In this document: positions 1 through 10,048 of the stretch, in pieces | Numbering within the stretch: position 1 is the first letter of the stretch | Layout: each line of letters begins with the position of its first letter | From: Streptoalloteichus hindustanus | GTDB taxonomy: Bacteria > Actinomycetota > Actinomycetes > Mycobacteriales > Pseudonocardiaceae | Reading direction: 5' to 3' | Assembly: GCF_900129375.1 (NCBI RefSeq) | Contig: NZ_FQVN01000012.1 | Coordinates: 62,001-126,000 of the forward strand | Length of the DNA: 64,000 nt | The notes under the pieces: generated by a model | Told to the model about the DNA's origin: nothing | Database searches by the model: none | The model's input: the letters and a program-made list of their open reading frames with translations, nothing else | Made by a program: the position numbers and the translations under genes

Positions 1-174
1 CAGCAGCTCGTGCCGGTCGGTGATGTGCCGGTACAGCGAGGCCTGCCCGGTGCTCAGCTCGTGGCCGACGCGGCGCAGTGTGAGCGCGTCGAGCCCGTCG
101 GCCTCGGCGATCCGCCTGGCCGTGGCCACGATCACGTTCCGGTTCAGCCGTTGACGTCCGTCGCGCACCCCCAC
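1..174 (-). CDS. TetR-family regulator, N-terminal part (runs off left edge)
   Basis: Only the first 58 codons are present; the gene continues beyond base 1. Translation from the GTG at 174 gives an N-terminal arm followed by a TetR-type helix-turn-helix, with the typical 'IVATARRIAEADG', 'LTLRRVGHEL' and 'ASLYRHITDRHEL' segments. A second GTG lies two codons downstream (168). The gene is divergent from a drug-efflux MFS gene that starts at 308, the classic arrangement of a repressor controlling its own gene and an exporter. The ligand-binding domain is outside the window, so the inducer cannot be guessed. Confidence 0.85.
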   Translation of the reverse strand, partial: MGVRDGRQRLNRNVIVATARRIAEADGLDALTLRRVGHELSTGQASLYRHITDRHELL

Positions 175-238
175 ACCCCGTGACTGTAGTGGGCGCCACC
201 CTGTCGACCGAGTCCACCTTAGGCTAGCCTCACTTTTC

Positions 239-253
239 GCGAACATCGTTCGC
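239..253. promoter_or_regulatory. 15-bp palindrome, probable TetR operator
   Basis: GCGAACATCGTTCGC is a perfect inverted repeat (6-bp arms, 3-bp centre) in the 133-bp divergent region between the TetR gene and the MFS gene. Its position and form suit a TetR operator. A second, imperfect palindrome, TTAGGCTAGCCTCA, lies at 219-232 and may be part of the same control region. Which one the repressor binds is inference. Confidence 0.45.
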
Positions 254-307
254 CTTTGGGGTGGTGTCGGCTCCCGACACCCGCCCGACCTGTCCCGAGG
301 AGGTCCC

Positions 308-1765
308 GTGTCCCTGGCCGTCACCCCGCCCGCCCCGACGGGCAGGGCGCGCCCGAGCACGGCCGGCGTGCTGACCGCCCTGGTCACGACGGTCCTGTCC
401 TACGGCCTGATGCAGACGATGCTGGTGCCGGCCGTGGGCGTGCTCCAGGCCGCCCTGTCCGCCGACACCCGGCTCACCGCGTGGGCCGTGCTCACCGCCC
501 CGCTCCTGACCAGCGCGGTGCTCACGCCGCTGGTCGGGACGTTGGGCGACCGCCACGACCGGCGCCGGGTGCTGCTCGCGGTGCTCGTCTGCTTCCTGGT
601 CGCGACTGTCGGCGCGGCCCTCGCGCCCGGCATCGGCGTGCTGCTCGCCTGCCGCGCGGTCCAGGGCGTCAGCCTCGCCGTGGTCCCGCTGTCCCTCGGC
701 CTCGTGCGGGAGGCCCTGCCGCCCGACCGGACCGCCTTCGGCACCGCGCTCGTCTCCGGGATGGTCGGCGGCGGGGCCGGGCTCGCCCTCGTCGTCGGCG
801 GGCTGATCTGCGACCTCGTCTCGTGGCGCTGGCTGTTCGTGGTCGGCGGCCTGGTCGCCGTCGCCGCGATCGTCCTGGTGGCGTGGTTCGTGCCCGCCGG
901 GTCCGGCAGCGCCGACGGCCCGCTCGACCTCGGCGGCGCGGCCCTGCTCGGCGGCGGGCTGGTCGCGTTGCTCGTCGCGCTGACCCAGGGGCCGGCGTGG
1001 GGCTGGGCCTCCGCCGCCGTGCTGGGCCTGTTCGCGGCCAGCGCGCTGGCCCTCGCCCTGTTCGTCGTGGTGGAACTCCGCCACCCGCACCCGCTGGTCG
1101 ACGTGCGCATGCTGCGCGGCGGGCCGCTGCTCGTGGCGCACCTCGGCGCGTTGCTGCTGGGCGCGGCGCAGTTCCTCACCTACGTGCTGGTGCCCCGGAT
1201 CGCGCAGCTCCCGCACGGACTGCCCCCGGAGGCGGCGGGGCTGGTCGACTACGGCTTCGCGTTGTCGGTGACCGGCGCGGGGCTGCTCATGCTGCCGGGC
1301 ACGCTCGTCATGCTGCCGGCGAGCGTGGTGACCGACACCGTCGAGCGCCGCCTCGGGCGCCGTGCTCCCCTCGTGTTCGGGCTGGCCACGACCGCGCTGG
1401 GCTGCGCGGCGCTCGCCGCGTGGCACGGCTCCGAGGGGGCGGTGGTCGTCGGCTACCTCGTGGCGAGCGTGGGCTTCGGGTTCGCCATGGCCGCCCTGCC
1501 CCGCCTGGTCAACAGCGCGGTGCCGGTGGCGCGCGGCGCGAGCGCGAACGGCGTCAACACCGTGGCGCGCACCGTCGGGGGCGCGCTCGGCAGCCAGCTC
1601 GCGGCGACAATGCTCAGCTCGCTGACCGTTCCCGGCGGACAGGCGCCCGCCGAGAGTGGTTTCACCGCGGCCTTCTGGGTCGCGGCGGGCGTCTCCCTCG
1701 TCGGCGCCGGCCTGCCGTTTCTCGTGCGGACGTCACCGGCCGACCGCCTGGCCACGACCGCGTGA
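308..1765 (+). CDS. MFS multidrug efflux transporter (DHA2 type)
   Basis: Inner-membrane proton-coupled exporter of 485 aa. The GTG start at 308 follows a good ribosome site (GAGGAGGT at about 296-303). The sequence shows the MFS signature loop between TM2 and TM3 (about residues 78-87, GDRHDRRR) and enough hydrophobic spans for the 14-TM DHA2 architecture. A charged central stretch lies near residues 195-205. It is divergent from a TetR gene, so substrate-induced expression is likely. The substrate is unknown. It lies more than 30 kb from the biosynthetic cluster, so there is no reason to link it to that product. Confidence 0.85.
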   Translation: MSLAVTPPAPTGRARPSTAGVLTALVTTVLSYGLMQTMLVPAVGVLQAALSADTRLTAWAVLTAPLLTSAVLTPLVGTLGDRHDRRRVLLAVLVCFLVATVGAALAPGIGVLLACRAVQGVSLAVVPLSLGLVREALPPDRTAFGTALVSGMVGGGAGLALVVGGLICDLVSWRWLFVVGGLVAVAAIVLVAWFVPAGSGSADGPLDLGGAALLGGGLVALLVALTQGPAWGWASAAVLGLFAASALALALFVVVELRHPHPLVDVRMLRGGPLLVAHLGALLLGAAQFLTYVLVPRIAQLPHGLPPEAAGLVDYGFALSVTGAGLLMLPGTLVMLPASVVTDTVERRLGRRAPLVFGLATTALGCAALAAWHGSEGAVVVGYLVASVGFGFAMAALPRLVNSAVPVARGASANGVNTVARTVGGALGSQLAATMLSSLTVPGGQAPAESGFTAAFWVAAGVSLVGAGLPFLVRTSPADRLATTA

Positions 1766-1793
1766 CCGCTTCCCCATCTGAGCCGGAACACGG

Positions 1794-1828
1794 GACGAGC
1801 CCGCCGACAGGTCGTCGACGGGCTCGTC
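1794..1828. terminator. Bidirectional terminator hairpin
   Basis: Arms of 15 nt (1794-1808 and 1814-1828) pair with one mismatch around a 5-nt loop. The hairpin sits in the 94-bp gap between the convergent MFS gene and gcvP, where a shared terminator is expected. There is no long T tract, as is common in GC-rich actinomycetes. Confidence 0.55.
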
Positions 1829-1859
1829 CGCGTGCGCGGGGCTCAGCTTCCGGGGCAGC

Positions 1860-4793
<2,934 letters not shown>

Positions 4794-4844
4794 GTTTCGC
4801 CTCCGGCGTTCGGGGACGGGCGTGCGGAGACAGCTCCGCCTGCC

Positions 4845-5066
4845 CTCCCCCTCTGTCGGTGCCCGCCGGGGCGGACGCCTGAGAGCTTCACCCGGGGCAC
4901 CGGGCTTGCACCGTCGGCGGGGCCGGACGGGTCGGCGCACCGACCAGCACGGCCCACTTTCCAGAGGCATCTCGCCCACGCGGTCCTGGCTGCCTGAGAG
5001 GTTCCGGGGAGGAGTTGCTCCTTCGGCGCCGCCCCCGAGCACGCTCGGCGACGGTCTCTCCCGCGT
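4845..5066 (-). promoter_or_regulatory. Tandem glycine riboswitch upstream of gcvP
   Basis: Read on the minus strand, the leader contains two glycine-aptamer cores. The first has GCGGGAGAGACC, then GCCGAAGGAGCAA, then GAACCTCTCAGGCA and CAGGACCGC. The second has GACGGTGCAAGCCC and GAAGCTCTCAGGC. Two cores joined by a short linker is the arrangement known for cooperative glycine sensing. The 3' end lies about 50 nt before the gcvP ATG, so glycine would switch on glycine cleavage. The boundaries are approximate. Confidence 0.92.
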
Positions 5067-5319
5067 GGGGTCTGCGATTACACCGCGCAGAGTACCCCGT
5101 CCGTGCGGGAGCACCGATCAGTCGGGACGAGGAGCCGACTGGACCGTCCGCGCGGGTGGGCGGCGGTCCCCCGGGTGAGGGACGGGCGCGGGGCACGACG
5201 CGGCGACCGGCGCGGGAACGCCGTCGCGCCGGACGCGCGCGTGCGCACCTCGGAGTACCCGTGCGGACAGGGCGAAGACGAACGGAACGGAGACGACAGG
5301 AGGGCGGAACGCCAGGAGC
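5067..5319. other. Intergenic region carrying the gcvP promoter
   Basis: About 250 bp between the MerR gene (stop at 5320) and the 5' end of the glycine riboswitch. The gcvP promoter must lie here on the minus strand, but I could not pick out convincing -35 and -10 hexamers. No further gene is seen. Confidence 0.4.
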
Positions 5320-5883
5320 TCAGCCGGTGCGGCGGGTGCGCCGGCGCCGGGACAGCTCGTCCTCGGGGCGGGGCTCGATCTCCACGCCGTCGGCCCGCTC
5401 GGCGGGGAACTCGTGGATGGTGCCGCTGATCTCCCGCATCGCCCCGCTCACCGCGATGCCGAACACGCCCTGGCCGCCCTGGAGCAGGTCGACGACCTCC
5501 TCCGGCGAGGTGCACTCGTAGACCGTGGTGCCGTCGCTGAACAACGTGATCCTGGCCAGGTCGTGCACGCCCCGACGGCGCAGGTGGTCCACCGCGACCC
5601 GGATGTTCTGCAGCGATACCCCGGTGTCCAGCAACCGTTTGACGACCTTGAGGACCAGGATGTCCTTGAAGGAGTACAGCCGTTGGCTCCCCGAGCCGGA
5701 GGCACTCCTTATCGACGGCAGGACCAGTCCGGTGCGGGCCCAGTAGTCGAGCTGCCGGTAGGTGATGCCGGCGATCTGACAGGCGGCCGGTCCCCGGTAG
5801 CCGACCAGCTCGTCCGGCAGCGAGGCGTCCGGGAACAGCTCGCCCTGCTCGGCGCCGTCCCGGTAGGGCGCTTCCTCGACCAC
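5320..5883 (-). CDS. MerR-family transcriptional regulator (Rv1830-like)
   Basis: 187-aa regulator with an N-terminal MerR winged helix-turn-helix at about residues 27-95 (GITYRQLDYWARTGLV, then RLYSFKDILVLKVVKRLLDTG). It is followed by a helical dimerisation segment and a C-terminal domain of unknown ligand (about 100-170). No cysteine pair of the metal-sensing MerR type is seen in the C-terminal part. Its place between gcvP and the DUF151 nuclease gene is the same as that of Rv1830 in M. tuberculosis. It is preceded by a 473-bp non-coding region with a MerR-type operator candidate, which suggests autoregulation. The tail is basic (SRRRRTRRTG). Confidence 0.9.
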   Translation of the reverse strand: MVEEAPYRDGAEQGELFPDASLPDELVGYRGPAACQIAGITYRQLDYWARTGLVLPSIRSASGSGSQRLYSFKDILVLKVVKRLLDTGVSLQNIRVAVDHLRRRGVHDLARITLFSDGTTVYECTSPEEVVDLLQGGQGVFGIAVSGAMREISGTIHEFPAERADGVEIEPRPEDELSRRRRTRRTG

Positions 5884-6057
5884 GCCTGCCTCCCCTCGCG
5901 GCCACGACGGCCGACGACCGCGGCTGCGCGTTCCGGACCGGACGCGTCACCACCGCCAGAACCCCCCGGTGCGGTGGAATCACACCGGCGCGATTCGCTC
6001 GACTCGACGGTAAGACCGGGGGTGCGGCCGGTCAACGCGACGCGCGGGCGCCGGTGA

Positions 6058-6088
6058 ACATCAATCTCAACTTGAGGGTTAAGGTCAA
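6058..6088 (-). promoter_or_regulatory. Candidate MerR-type operator/promoter
   Basis: On the minus strand a -35-like TTGACC (6083-6088) is followed by 19 nt containing the 11-bp palindrome CTCAACTTGAG (6066-6076) and then a weak -10 (TGATGT). MerR proteins act on promoters with over-long 19-20 bp spacers and an operator inside the spacer. The site is about 175 nt upstream of the MerR gene that starts at 5883. The weak -10 keeps this tentative. The rest of the 5884-6356 region holds no gene that I can support. Confidence 0.35.
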
Positions 6089-6356
6089 CTCGCAGCGTGC
6101 CCGTCCTGCTCCGGTTCACCCACGCCGTGCTGCGGTGATCGGGTGATCATGGACCACGCTCGGGTCACCACGCCGCGGTTTCACTCCTTCTATCCGGCGA
6201 ACTCCCCCGTCAGGCAGGCGACGCGGCTTGGCACGACCCGCCAGGGTCACCACGGGCGCGCGGCGCCCCGCGGGCAGCTCCCGGGCCGGTCCCGAGAACG
6301 CCGACGGCGCCCTCCCCTGGGGGGAGGACGCCGTCGCGCGAGTCGTGTGGGGTGGA

Positions 6357-6833
6357 TCAGGTGTCGGCGCCGCGGAAGTCCTCGGGCGAGACCGAGTCCA
6401 GGAACTCCCGGAACTTCTCCACCTCGTCCTCCTGCTCGTCCGGGATGACCAGGCCGGCCTCGGCGAGCACCGACTCCTCCGCGTGGATCGGCACGCCCAC
6501 CCGCAGCGCGAGCGCGACCGAGTCGCTGGGCCGCGCGGAGACCCGGATGTCCCCGTCGAAGACCAGCTCGGCGAAGAAGGTGCCCTCCTGCAGGTCCGTG
6601 ATCCGCACCTGCTGCAGCTGCCGCCCCAGCGCCCCGATGACGTCCTTGAGCAGGTCGTGGGTCAACGGCCGGGACGGCCGGACCCCCTGCTGCTCCAGGG
6701 CGATCGCGCTGGCCTCCATGGTGCCGATCCAGATCGGTAGGTAGCGGTCACCCTCGGACTCGCGCAGCAACAGGATCGGCTGGTTGGCGGGCAGCTCAAC
6801 CCGCACGCCGACGACGCGCATCTCGCTGCTCAT
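6357..6833 (-). CDS. Bifunctional nuclease family protein (DUF151, Rv1829-like)
   Basis: 158-aa soluble protein of the DUF151 family, whose plant and bacterial members have been described as nucleases. The family core is clear: MRVVGVRVELPANQPILLL near the N terminus, LPIWIGTMEASAIALEQQG, and ARPSDSVALALRVGVPI. A C-terminal acidic tail follows. The ATG at 6833 is preferred because GGAGGAGGC sits just upstream; a start ten codons earlier would swallow that site. Its position between two MerR genes matches M. tuberculosis Rv1829. The in vivo role is not established. Confidence 0.88.
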   Translation of the reverse strand: MSSEMRVVGVRVELPANQPILLLRESEGDRYLPIWIGTMEASAIALEQQGVRPSRPLTHDLLKDVIGALGRQLQQVRITDLQEGTFFAELVFDGDIRVSARPSDSVALALRVGVPIHAEESVLAEAGLVIPDEQEDEVEKFREFLDSVSPEDFRGADT

Positions 6834-7047
6834 CGGTCTCGCCTCCTCCACTGCGCCAGCCATGTCCCCGACAGGTCGCGCCCCGATGTGGATCGAGGAT
6901 CGCGTACCGTCGCCTTCGACGCTACCCGTCTGGGGCGTCCAGCGCTGCCCTTCGCCTGTTCGGCTGCAATCTGGTTACCCAGTCGTCACCGTATAACCGC
7001 GGATGGCCAACCCTCACCCGGATGAACCGTCCACCCGTCGGGGACGG

Positions 7048-7926
7048 TCAGCCACCAACGGCTCCCCGCAGCCCCGCCTTGACCAACAGGGTGTGCAGGG
7101 CCACCGACAACGCCGCCAGCTCCCGCACGACCTCCTCGGCGCGGGCCCGCGCGTCGGGGTCGCGCTGCCGCGCCAGCGGCGTGACGATCTGCGCCAGCAA
7201 CCCCACCTCGCGGTCCGCCGCCGCCCGGTAGGCCCGCAGGTGCCGGGGCTCGATGCCGAACGCCGTCATCGCCCGGACCGTGCGCGCCACGGCGACGGCG
7301 TCGCCGTCGTAGAACCCCGCGGCGCCCGGCCGGACCAGCCCGTACTGCTCCAGCTCCGCGAGCAGCCCCTCGTCGACCCCGGAGTCGGCGAGCAGCTCCT
7401 CCCTGGTCATCCGGATCTCGCCGGCGGCCCGGAAGGAGTCCGGGCCGGGCAGCCCCTCCACGGCCACCAGACCACGCGGTGGCCGGGGGGACGGGCCGCC
7501 CGGCCGCACTCCGCGGTCCAGGGCGTCGAGCTGCTCCTTGATGACCTTCAGCGGGAGGTAGTGGTCCCGCTGGGCGGCCAGCACGAACCGGAGCCGCTCG
7601 ACGTCGGCCGGCGAGAACTGCCGGTAGCCGGACGGTGTGCGTGCCGGGTGGACCAGCCCCTCGGACTCCAGGAACCTGATCTTGGAGATGGTCACCTCGG
7701 GGAAGTCGGGCCGGAGCTGCGCCAGCACCGCCCCGATGCTCATCCCCGCGCGCTGCGCGTGCGGGGCGCCCGCACCGGTGCCGTGCGGAGCACCCGCACC
7801 AACCCCGTGCGGGACGCCCGAACCAGCTCCATGCGGGACGCTCGCAGCCGAACCGTGCGGGACACCCGCACCGGTTCCGTGCGGGTGTCCCGCGCCCGAG
7901 GAAGAGGCCCGCCCGGCCGCGGTCAC
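7048..7926 (-). CDS. MerR-family regulator with octad-repeat N terminus (Rv1828-like)
   Basis: 292-aa transcriptional regulator. The MerR DNA-binding domain begins near residue 62 (MSIGAVLAQLRPDFPEVTIS) and continues through IRFLESEGLV and SGYRQFSPADVERL to about residue 135. A disordered linker and a helical effector domain follow. Residues 14-61 are unusual: six tandem octads of the form PHG-x-G-A-G-(V/A). The GTG start at 7926 overlaps the garA stop by 4 nt (GTGA), which supports translation from this upstream start and makes the repeat part of the protein. In the Rv1828 family the N-terminal extension varies. The regulator sits in the conserved gcv/garA block and may control it. Confidence 0.88.
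   Translation of the reverse strand: MTAAGRASSSGAGHPHGTGAGVPHGSAASVPHGAGSGVPHGVGAGAPHGTGAGAPHAQRAGMSIGAVLAQLRPDFPEVTISKIRFLESEGLVHPARTPSGYRQFSPADVERLRFVLAAQRDHYLPLKVIKEQLDALDRGVRPGGPSPRPPRGLVAVEGLPGPDSFRAAGEIRMTREELLADSGVDEGLLAELEQYGLVRPGAAGFYDGDAVAVARTVRAMTAFGIEPRHLRAYRAAADREVGLLAQIVTPLARQRDPDARARAEEVVRELAALSVALHTLLVKAGLRGAVGG
7744..7887 (-). repeat. Six 24-nt in-frame tandem repeats (PHG octads) in the MerR gene
   Basis: The region codes for six consecutive octapeptides, residues 14-61, built around Pro-His-Gly with Gly/Ala spacers. The nucleotide units are related but diverged, so this is an old repeat rather than a fresh slippage product. Each unit places one His (two in the first), which could allow weak metal binding; that is speculation. 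Confidence 0.85.
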
Positions 7927-8390
7927 CGCGCCCCCTGACCCCCGTTGCCCGGACCGGTCAGGAACACCAGGCGGAACTTGCCGATCTGCACCTCGTCGCC
8001 GTTGCCCAGCACGGCGGTGTCCACCGGCTCGCGGTTGACGTAGGTGCCGTTGAGGCTGCCCACGTCGACCACCACGAAGTCACCGCCCTCGCGGCGGAAC
8101 TCCGCGTGCCGCCGGGAGACGGTCACGTCGTCGAGGAAGATGTCGCTGTCGGGGTGCCGGCCCGCGCTGGTGGTGTCCCTGTCGAGCAGGAACCGGGAGC
8201 CGGCGTTGGGGCCGCGCTTGACCACCAGGAGCGCCGAGCCGGCGGGCAGCGCGTCGACCCCGGAGACCGTCGTGGTCTCGGGCTCGGGCGCGGCGGTGCC
8301 CTCGACGTCGGCGAGGAAGTCGGCCCGGAAGACGGAGGTGCTCTCCACCGCCTTCTCCGGCGGGACGCCGGGCCCGTCGTTCGTGCTCAC
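7923..8390 (-). CDS. garA: FHA-domain regulator GarA/OdhI
   Basis: 155-aa cytoplasmic FHA protein. In mycobacteria and corynebacteria this protein inhibits 2-oxoglutarate dehydrogenase and glutamate dehydrogenase, and is switched off by PknG/PknB phosphorylation of an N-terminal ETTT motif. The motif ETTTVS is present at residues 38-43. The FHA domain spans about 65-140, with GRHPDSDIFL, SRRHAEF and LNGTYVN as the phosphothreonine-binding loops. The GTG at 8390 was chosen because AGGAGGAG lies 7 nt upstream and because the resulting length matches family members. It overlaps the following MerR gene by 4 nt. Confidence 0.95.
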   Translation of the reverse strand: MSTNDGPGVPPEKAVESTSVFRADFLADVEGTAAPEPETTTVSGVDALPAGSALLVVKRGPNAGSRFLLDRDTTSAGRHPDSDIFLDDVTVSRRHAEFRREGGDFVVVDVGSLNGTYVNREPVDTAVLGNGDEVQIGKFRLVFLTGPGNGGQGAR

Positions 8391-8502
8391 CTGAGCTCTC
8401 CTCCTGAAGGTAGCCGCGATGTTTCCCAACGTACCGCGCCGCTCACGGCGCGTTCGCCCCGACTCCCGCTTCTTCCGGGAGCCGAAACCGAAGATCATCG
8501 CC

Positions 8503-8886
8503 TCAGACCTCGCCGATCTTCTCGCGGTAGCCGGCCGCGTCGAGCAGGCCGTCCACCTGGGCCGGGTCGGAGATCCGGAGCTCGACCAACCAGCCGTCGC
8601 CGTAGGGCGCCTCGTTGATCGTCTCGGGCGCGGTCACCACGGCGTCGTTGATCGCCACGACCTCACCGGCGAGCGGGGCGTAGATGTCGGAGACGCTCTT
8701 GGTCGACTCCACCTCGCCCAGGGAGTTCCCCTCGGTGACCTGCCGGCCGACCTCGGGGAGCTGCACGAAGACGATGTCGCCGAGTTGCCTCTGGGCGTAC
8801 TCGGTGATGCCCACCCGCACGGTGTCATCACCCACGAGGGCGATCCACTCGTGCTGCTCGGTGTACCTCAGCTCCTCAGGAACCAC
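8503..8886 (-). CDS. gcvH: Glycine cleavage system H protein
   Basis: 127-aa lipoyl carrier that shuttles the aminomethyl group between GcvP and GcvT and is reoxidised by lipoamide dehydrogenase. The lipoylation motif GEVESTKSVSD puts the modified lysine at residue 63. YTEQHEW near the N terminus and YGDGWL near the C terminus are family hallmarks. The GTG at 8886 is preferred over a TTG at 8910 because GAGGAG lies about 9 nt upstream and the product then starts like known GcvH. No gcvT is present in the window. Confidence 0.96.
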   Translation of the reverse strand: MVPEELRYTEQHEWIALVGDDTVRVGITEYAQRQLGDIVFVQLPEVGRQVTEGNSLGEVESTKSVSDIYAPLAGEVVAINDAVVTAPETINEAPYGDGWLVELRISDPAQVDGLLDAAGYREKIGEV

Positions 8887-8906
8887 CAGCGGTTTCTCCT
8901 CACTCC

Positions 8907-9695
8907 TCAACCGGTCGGCCGAGCGTATTTGTGCGTTCGGACGGGTCGCAAGGCGGTGATCTCCACCCGGTCGGCCTGCCGGACCTCCACCTTGCCCCCG
9001 GAGCGCTCCACCGTGTCGACCACCCCGCCGGGGATGTTCAACGCGGCGGCCAGCGTCGGTGGGTCACCGATGGCCAGCACCGAGTAGGGGGCGCGGAGCT
9101 GGACGCCGTCCAGCCGCACGTCGCCGGCCGCGCCGGTGAAGGCCGAGTCGACTCCCACCCGGACCTCCCCGACCTGCACCGCCTCCGCCCCCGCCGCGCG
9201 CAGCTCCTGCAACGCGTCCAGCAGCACTTCAGGGCTGATCTTGCCAGCCGGGTCCGTCAGTCCGATGCGCACCCCCGGCCCGGCCGCCGGCACCGTGCCC
9301 GACAACACACCCAGCGCGGCGGCCCGGCGCTGGGCCTCCTCGCGCGCGGCCGCTGCCCGGTCGCCGGTGGCGCGCAGCCGGCTCAGCGTCTCCTCGGAGT
9401 CGGCGATCTCCTTGCGCAGCGCGGCCTCCCGCTGCTGGAGGCCGTCCAGCAGCACCACGAGGTCCTGCGGCCGCTGCTCGGCCAGCGTGTCCCCGGCCCT
9501 GGTCCTGCGGACCTGGGTCACCAGGGCGACGCCGAGCGCCAGGCACAGCACGCCGATGAGCACGCCGGACAGCACCGGGTGCGCCCGCAGCCCGGTCGGC
9601 CGCGCCTCCGCGCGCCGCTGCGGGTCGAGGTGGTGCCGACCCCTGCCGTTCGTCCGACCGCCACGTCGCCCGTTCGTCCCCGCCACGCGTCTCAC
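8907..9695 (-). CDS. DUF881 membrane-anchored protein (Rv1825-like)
   Basis: 262-aa protein with a basic N-terminal cytoplasmic tail, one TM helix at about residues 38-58, a coiled-coil segment (about 70-125, rich in E/R/A heptads), and an extracytoplasmic DUF881 domain. The GTG start overlaps the stop of the preceding small-basic-protein gene (GTGA at 9692-9695). DUF881 proteins next to sbp and pgsA are conserved across actinobacteria, and a role in cell envelope or division has been suggested; the biochemical function is unknown. Confidence 0.88.
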   Translation of the reverse strand: MRRVAGTNGRRGGRTNGRGRHHLDPQRRAEARPTGLRAHPVLSGVLIGVLCLALGVALVTQVRRTRAGDTLAEQRPQDLVVLLDGLQQREAALRKEIADSEETLSRLRATGDRAAAAREEAQRRAAALGVLSGTVPAAGPGVRIGLTDPAGKISPEVLLDALQELRAAGAEAVQVGEVRVGVDSAFTGAAGDVRLDGVQLRAPYSVLAIGDPPTLAAALNIPGGVVDTVERSGGKVEVRQADRVEITALRPVRTHKYARPTG

Positions 9696-10048
9696 GCCTT
9701 GAACAGGTGCCGCCGGATCGCGGCGGCGTTGCTGAAGATGCGGATGCCGAGGACCACGACCACCGCCGTGGACAGCTGCGCGCCGACGCCGAGCGCGTCG
9801 CCGAGCAGCACGATGAGCGCGGCGACCAGGACGTTGGAGACGAACGAGACGACGAAGACCTTGGCGTCGAACCGGCCGTCGAGCATGGCGTGCACCCCGC
9901 CGAACACCGCGTCCAGCGCCGCGACGACGGCGATCGGCAGGTAGGGCTGCACCCACGGCGGCACGGTCGGGTCCAGCCACAGGCCGAGCCCGACGCCCAC
10001 GACGAGCGCGAGCAGGCCGATCACGGGGCCGAGCAACGGCGTCCTCAC
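9692..10048 (-). CDS. sbp: Small basic membrane protein (DUF1290, Sbp)
   Basis: 118-aa integral membrane protein of the DUF1290 'small basic protein' family, with three hydrophobic spans (about 6-24, 38-53, 68-100) and a basic C terminus (RRHLFKA). The family core PYLPIAVVAALDAVFGGVHA is present. The GTG start overlaps the upstream DUF881 stop, and its own stop overlaps the next DUF881 start, so the three proteins are translationally coupled. This three-gene set is conserved as Rv1823-Rv1825 in M. tuberculosis. Function unknown. Confidence 0.92.
   Translation of the reverse strand: MRTPLLGPVIGLLALVVGVGLGLWLDPTVPPWVQPYLPIAVVAALDAVFGGVHAMLDGRFDAKVFVVSFVSNVLVAALIVLLGDALGVGAQLSTAVVVVLGIRIFSNAAAIRRHLFKA

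Noticed and set aside
219-232. IdeR/DmdR iron box (TTAGGCTAGCCTCA)
   Set aside because: Only part of the 19-bp iron-box palindrome matches; the left arm is missing.
239-253. LexA/SOS box (CGAAC-N-GTTCG)
   Set aside because: The actinobacterial LexA box has a 4-bp centre; here it is 3 bp, and the site sits between a TetR gene and its likely target.
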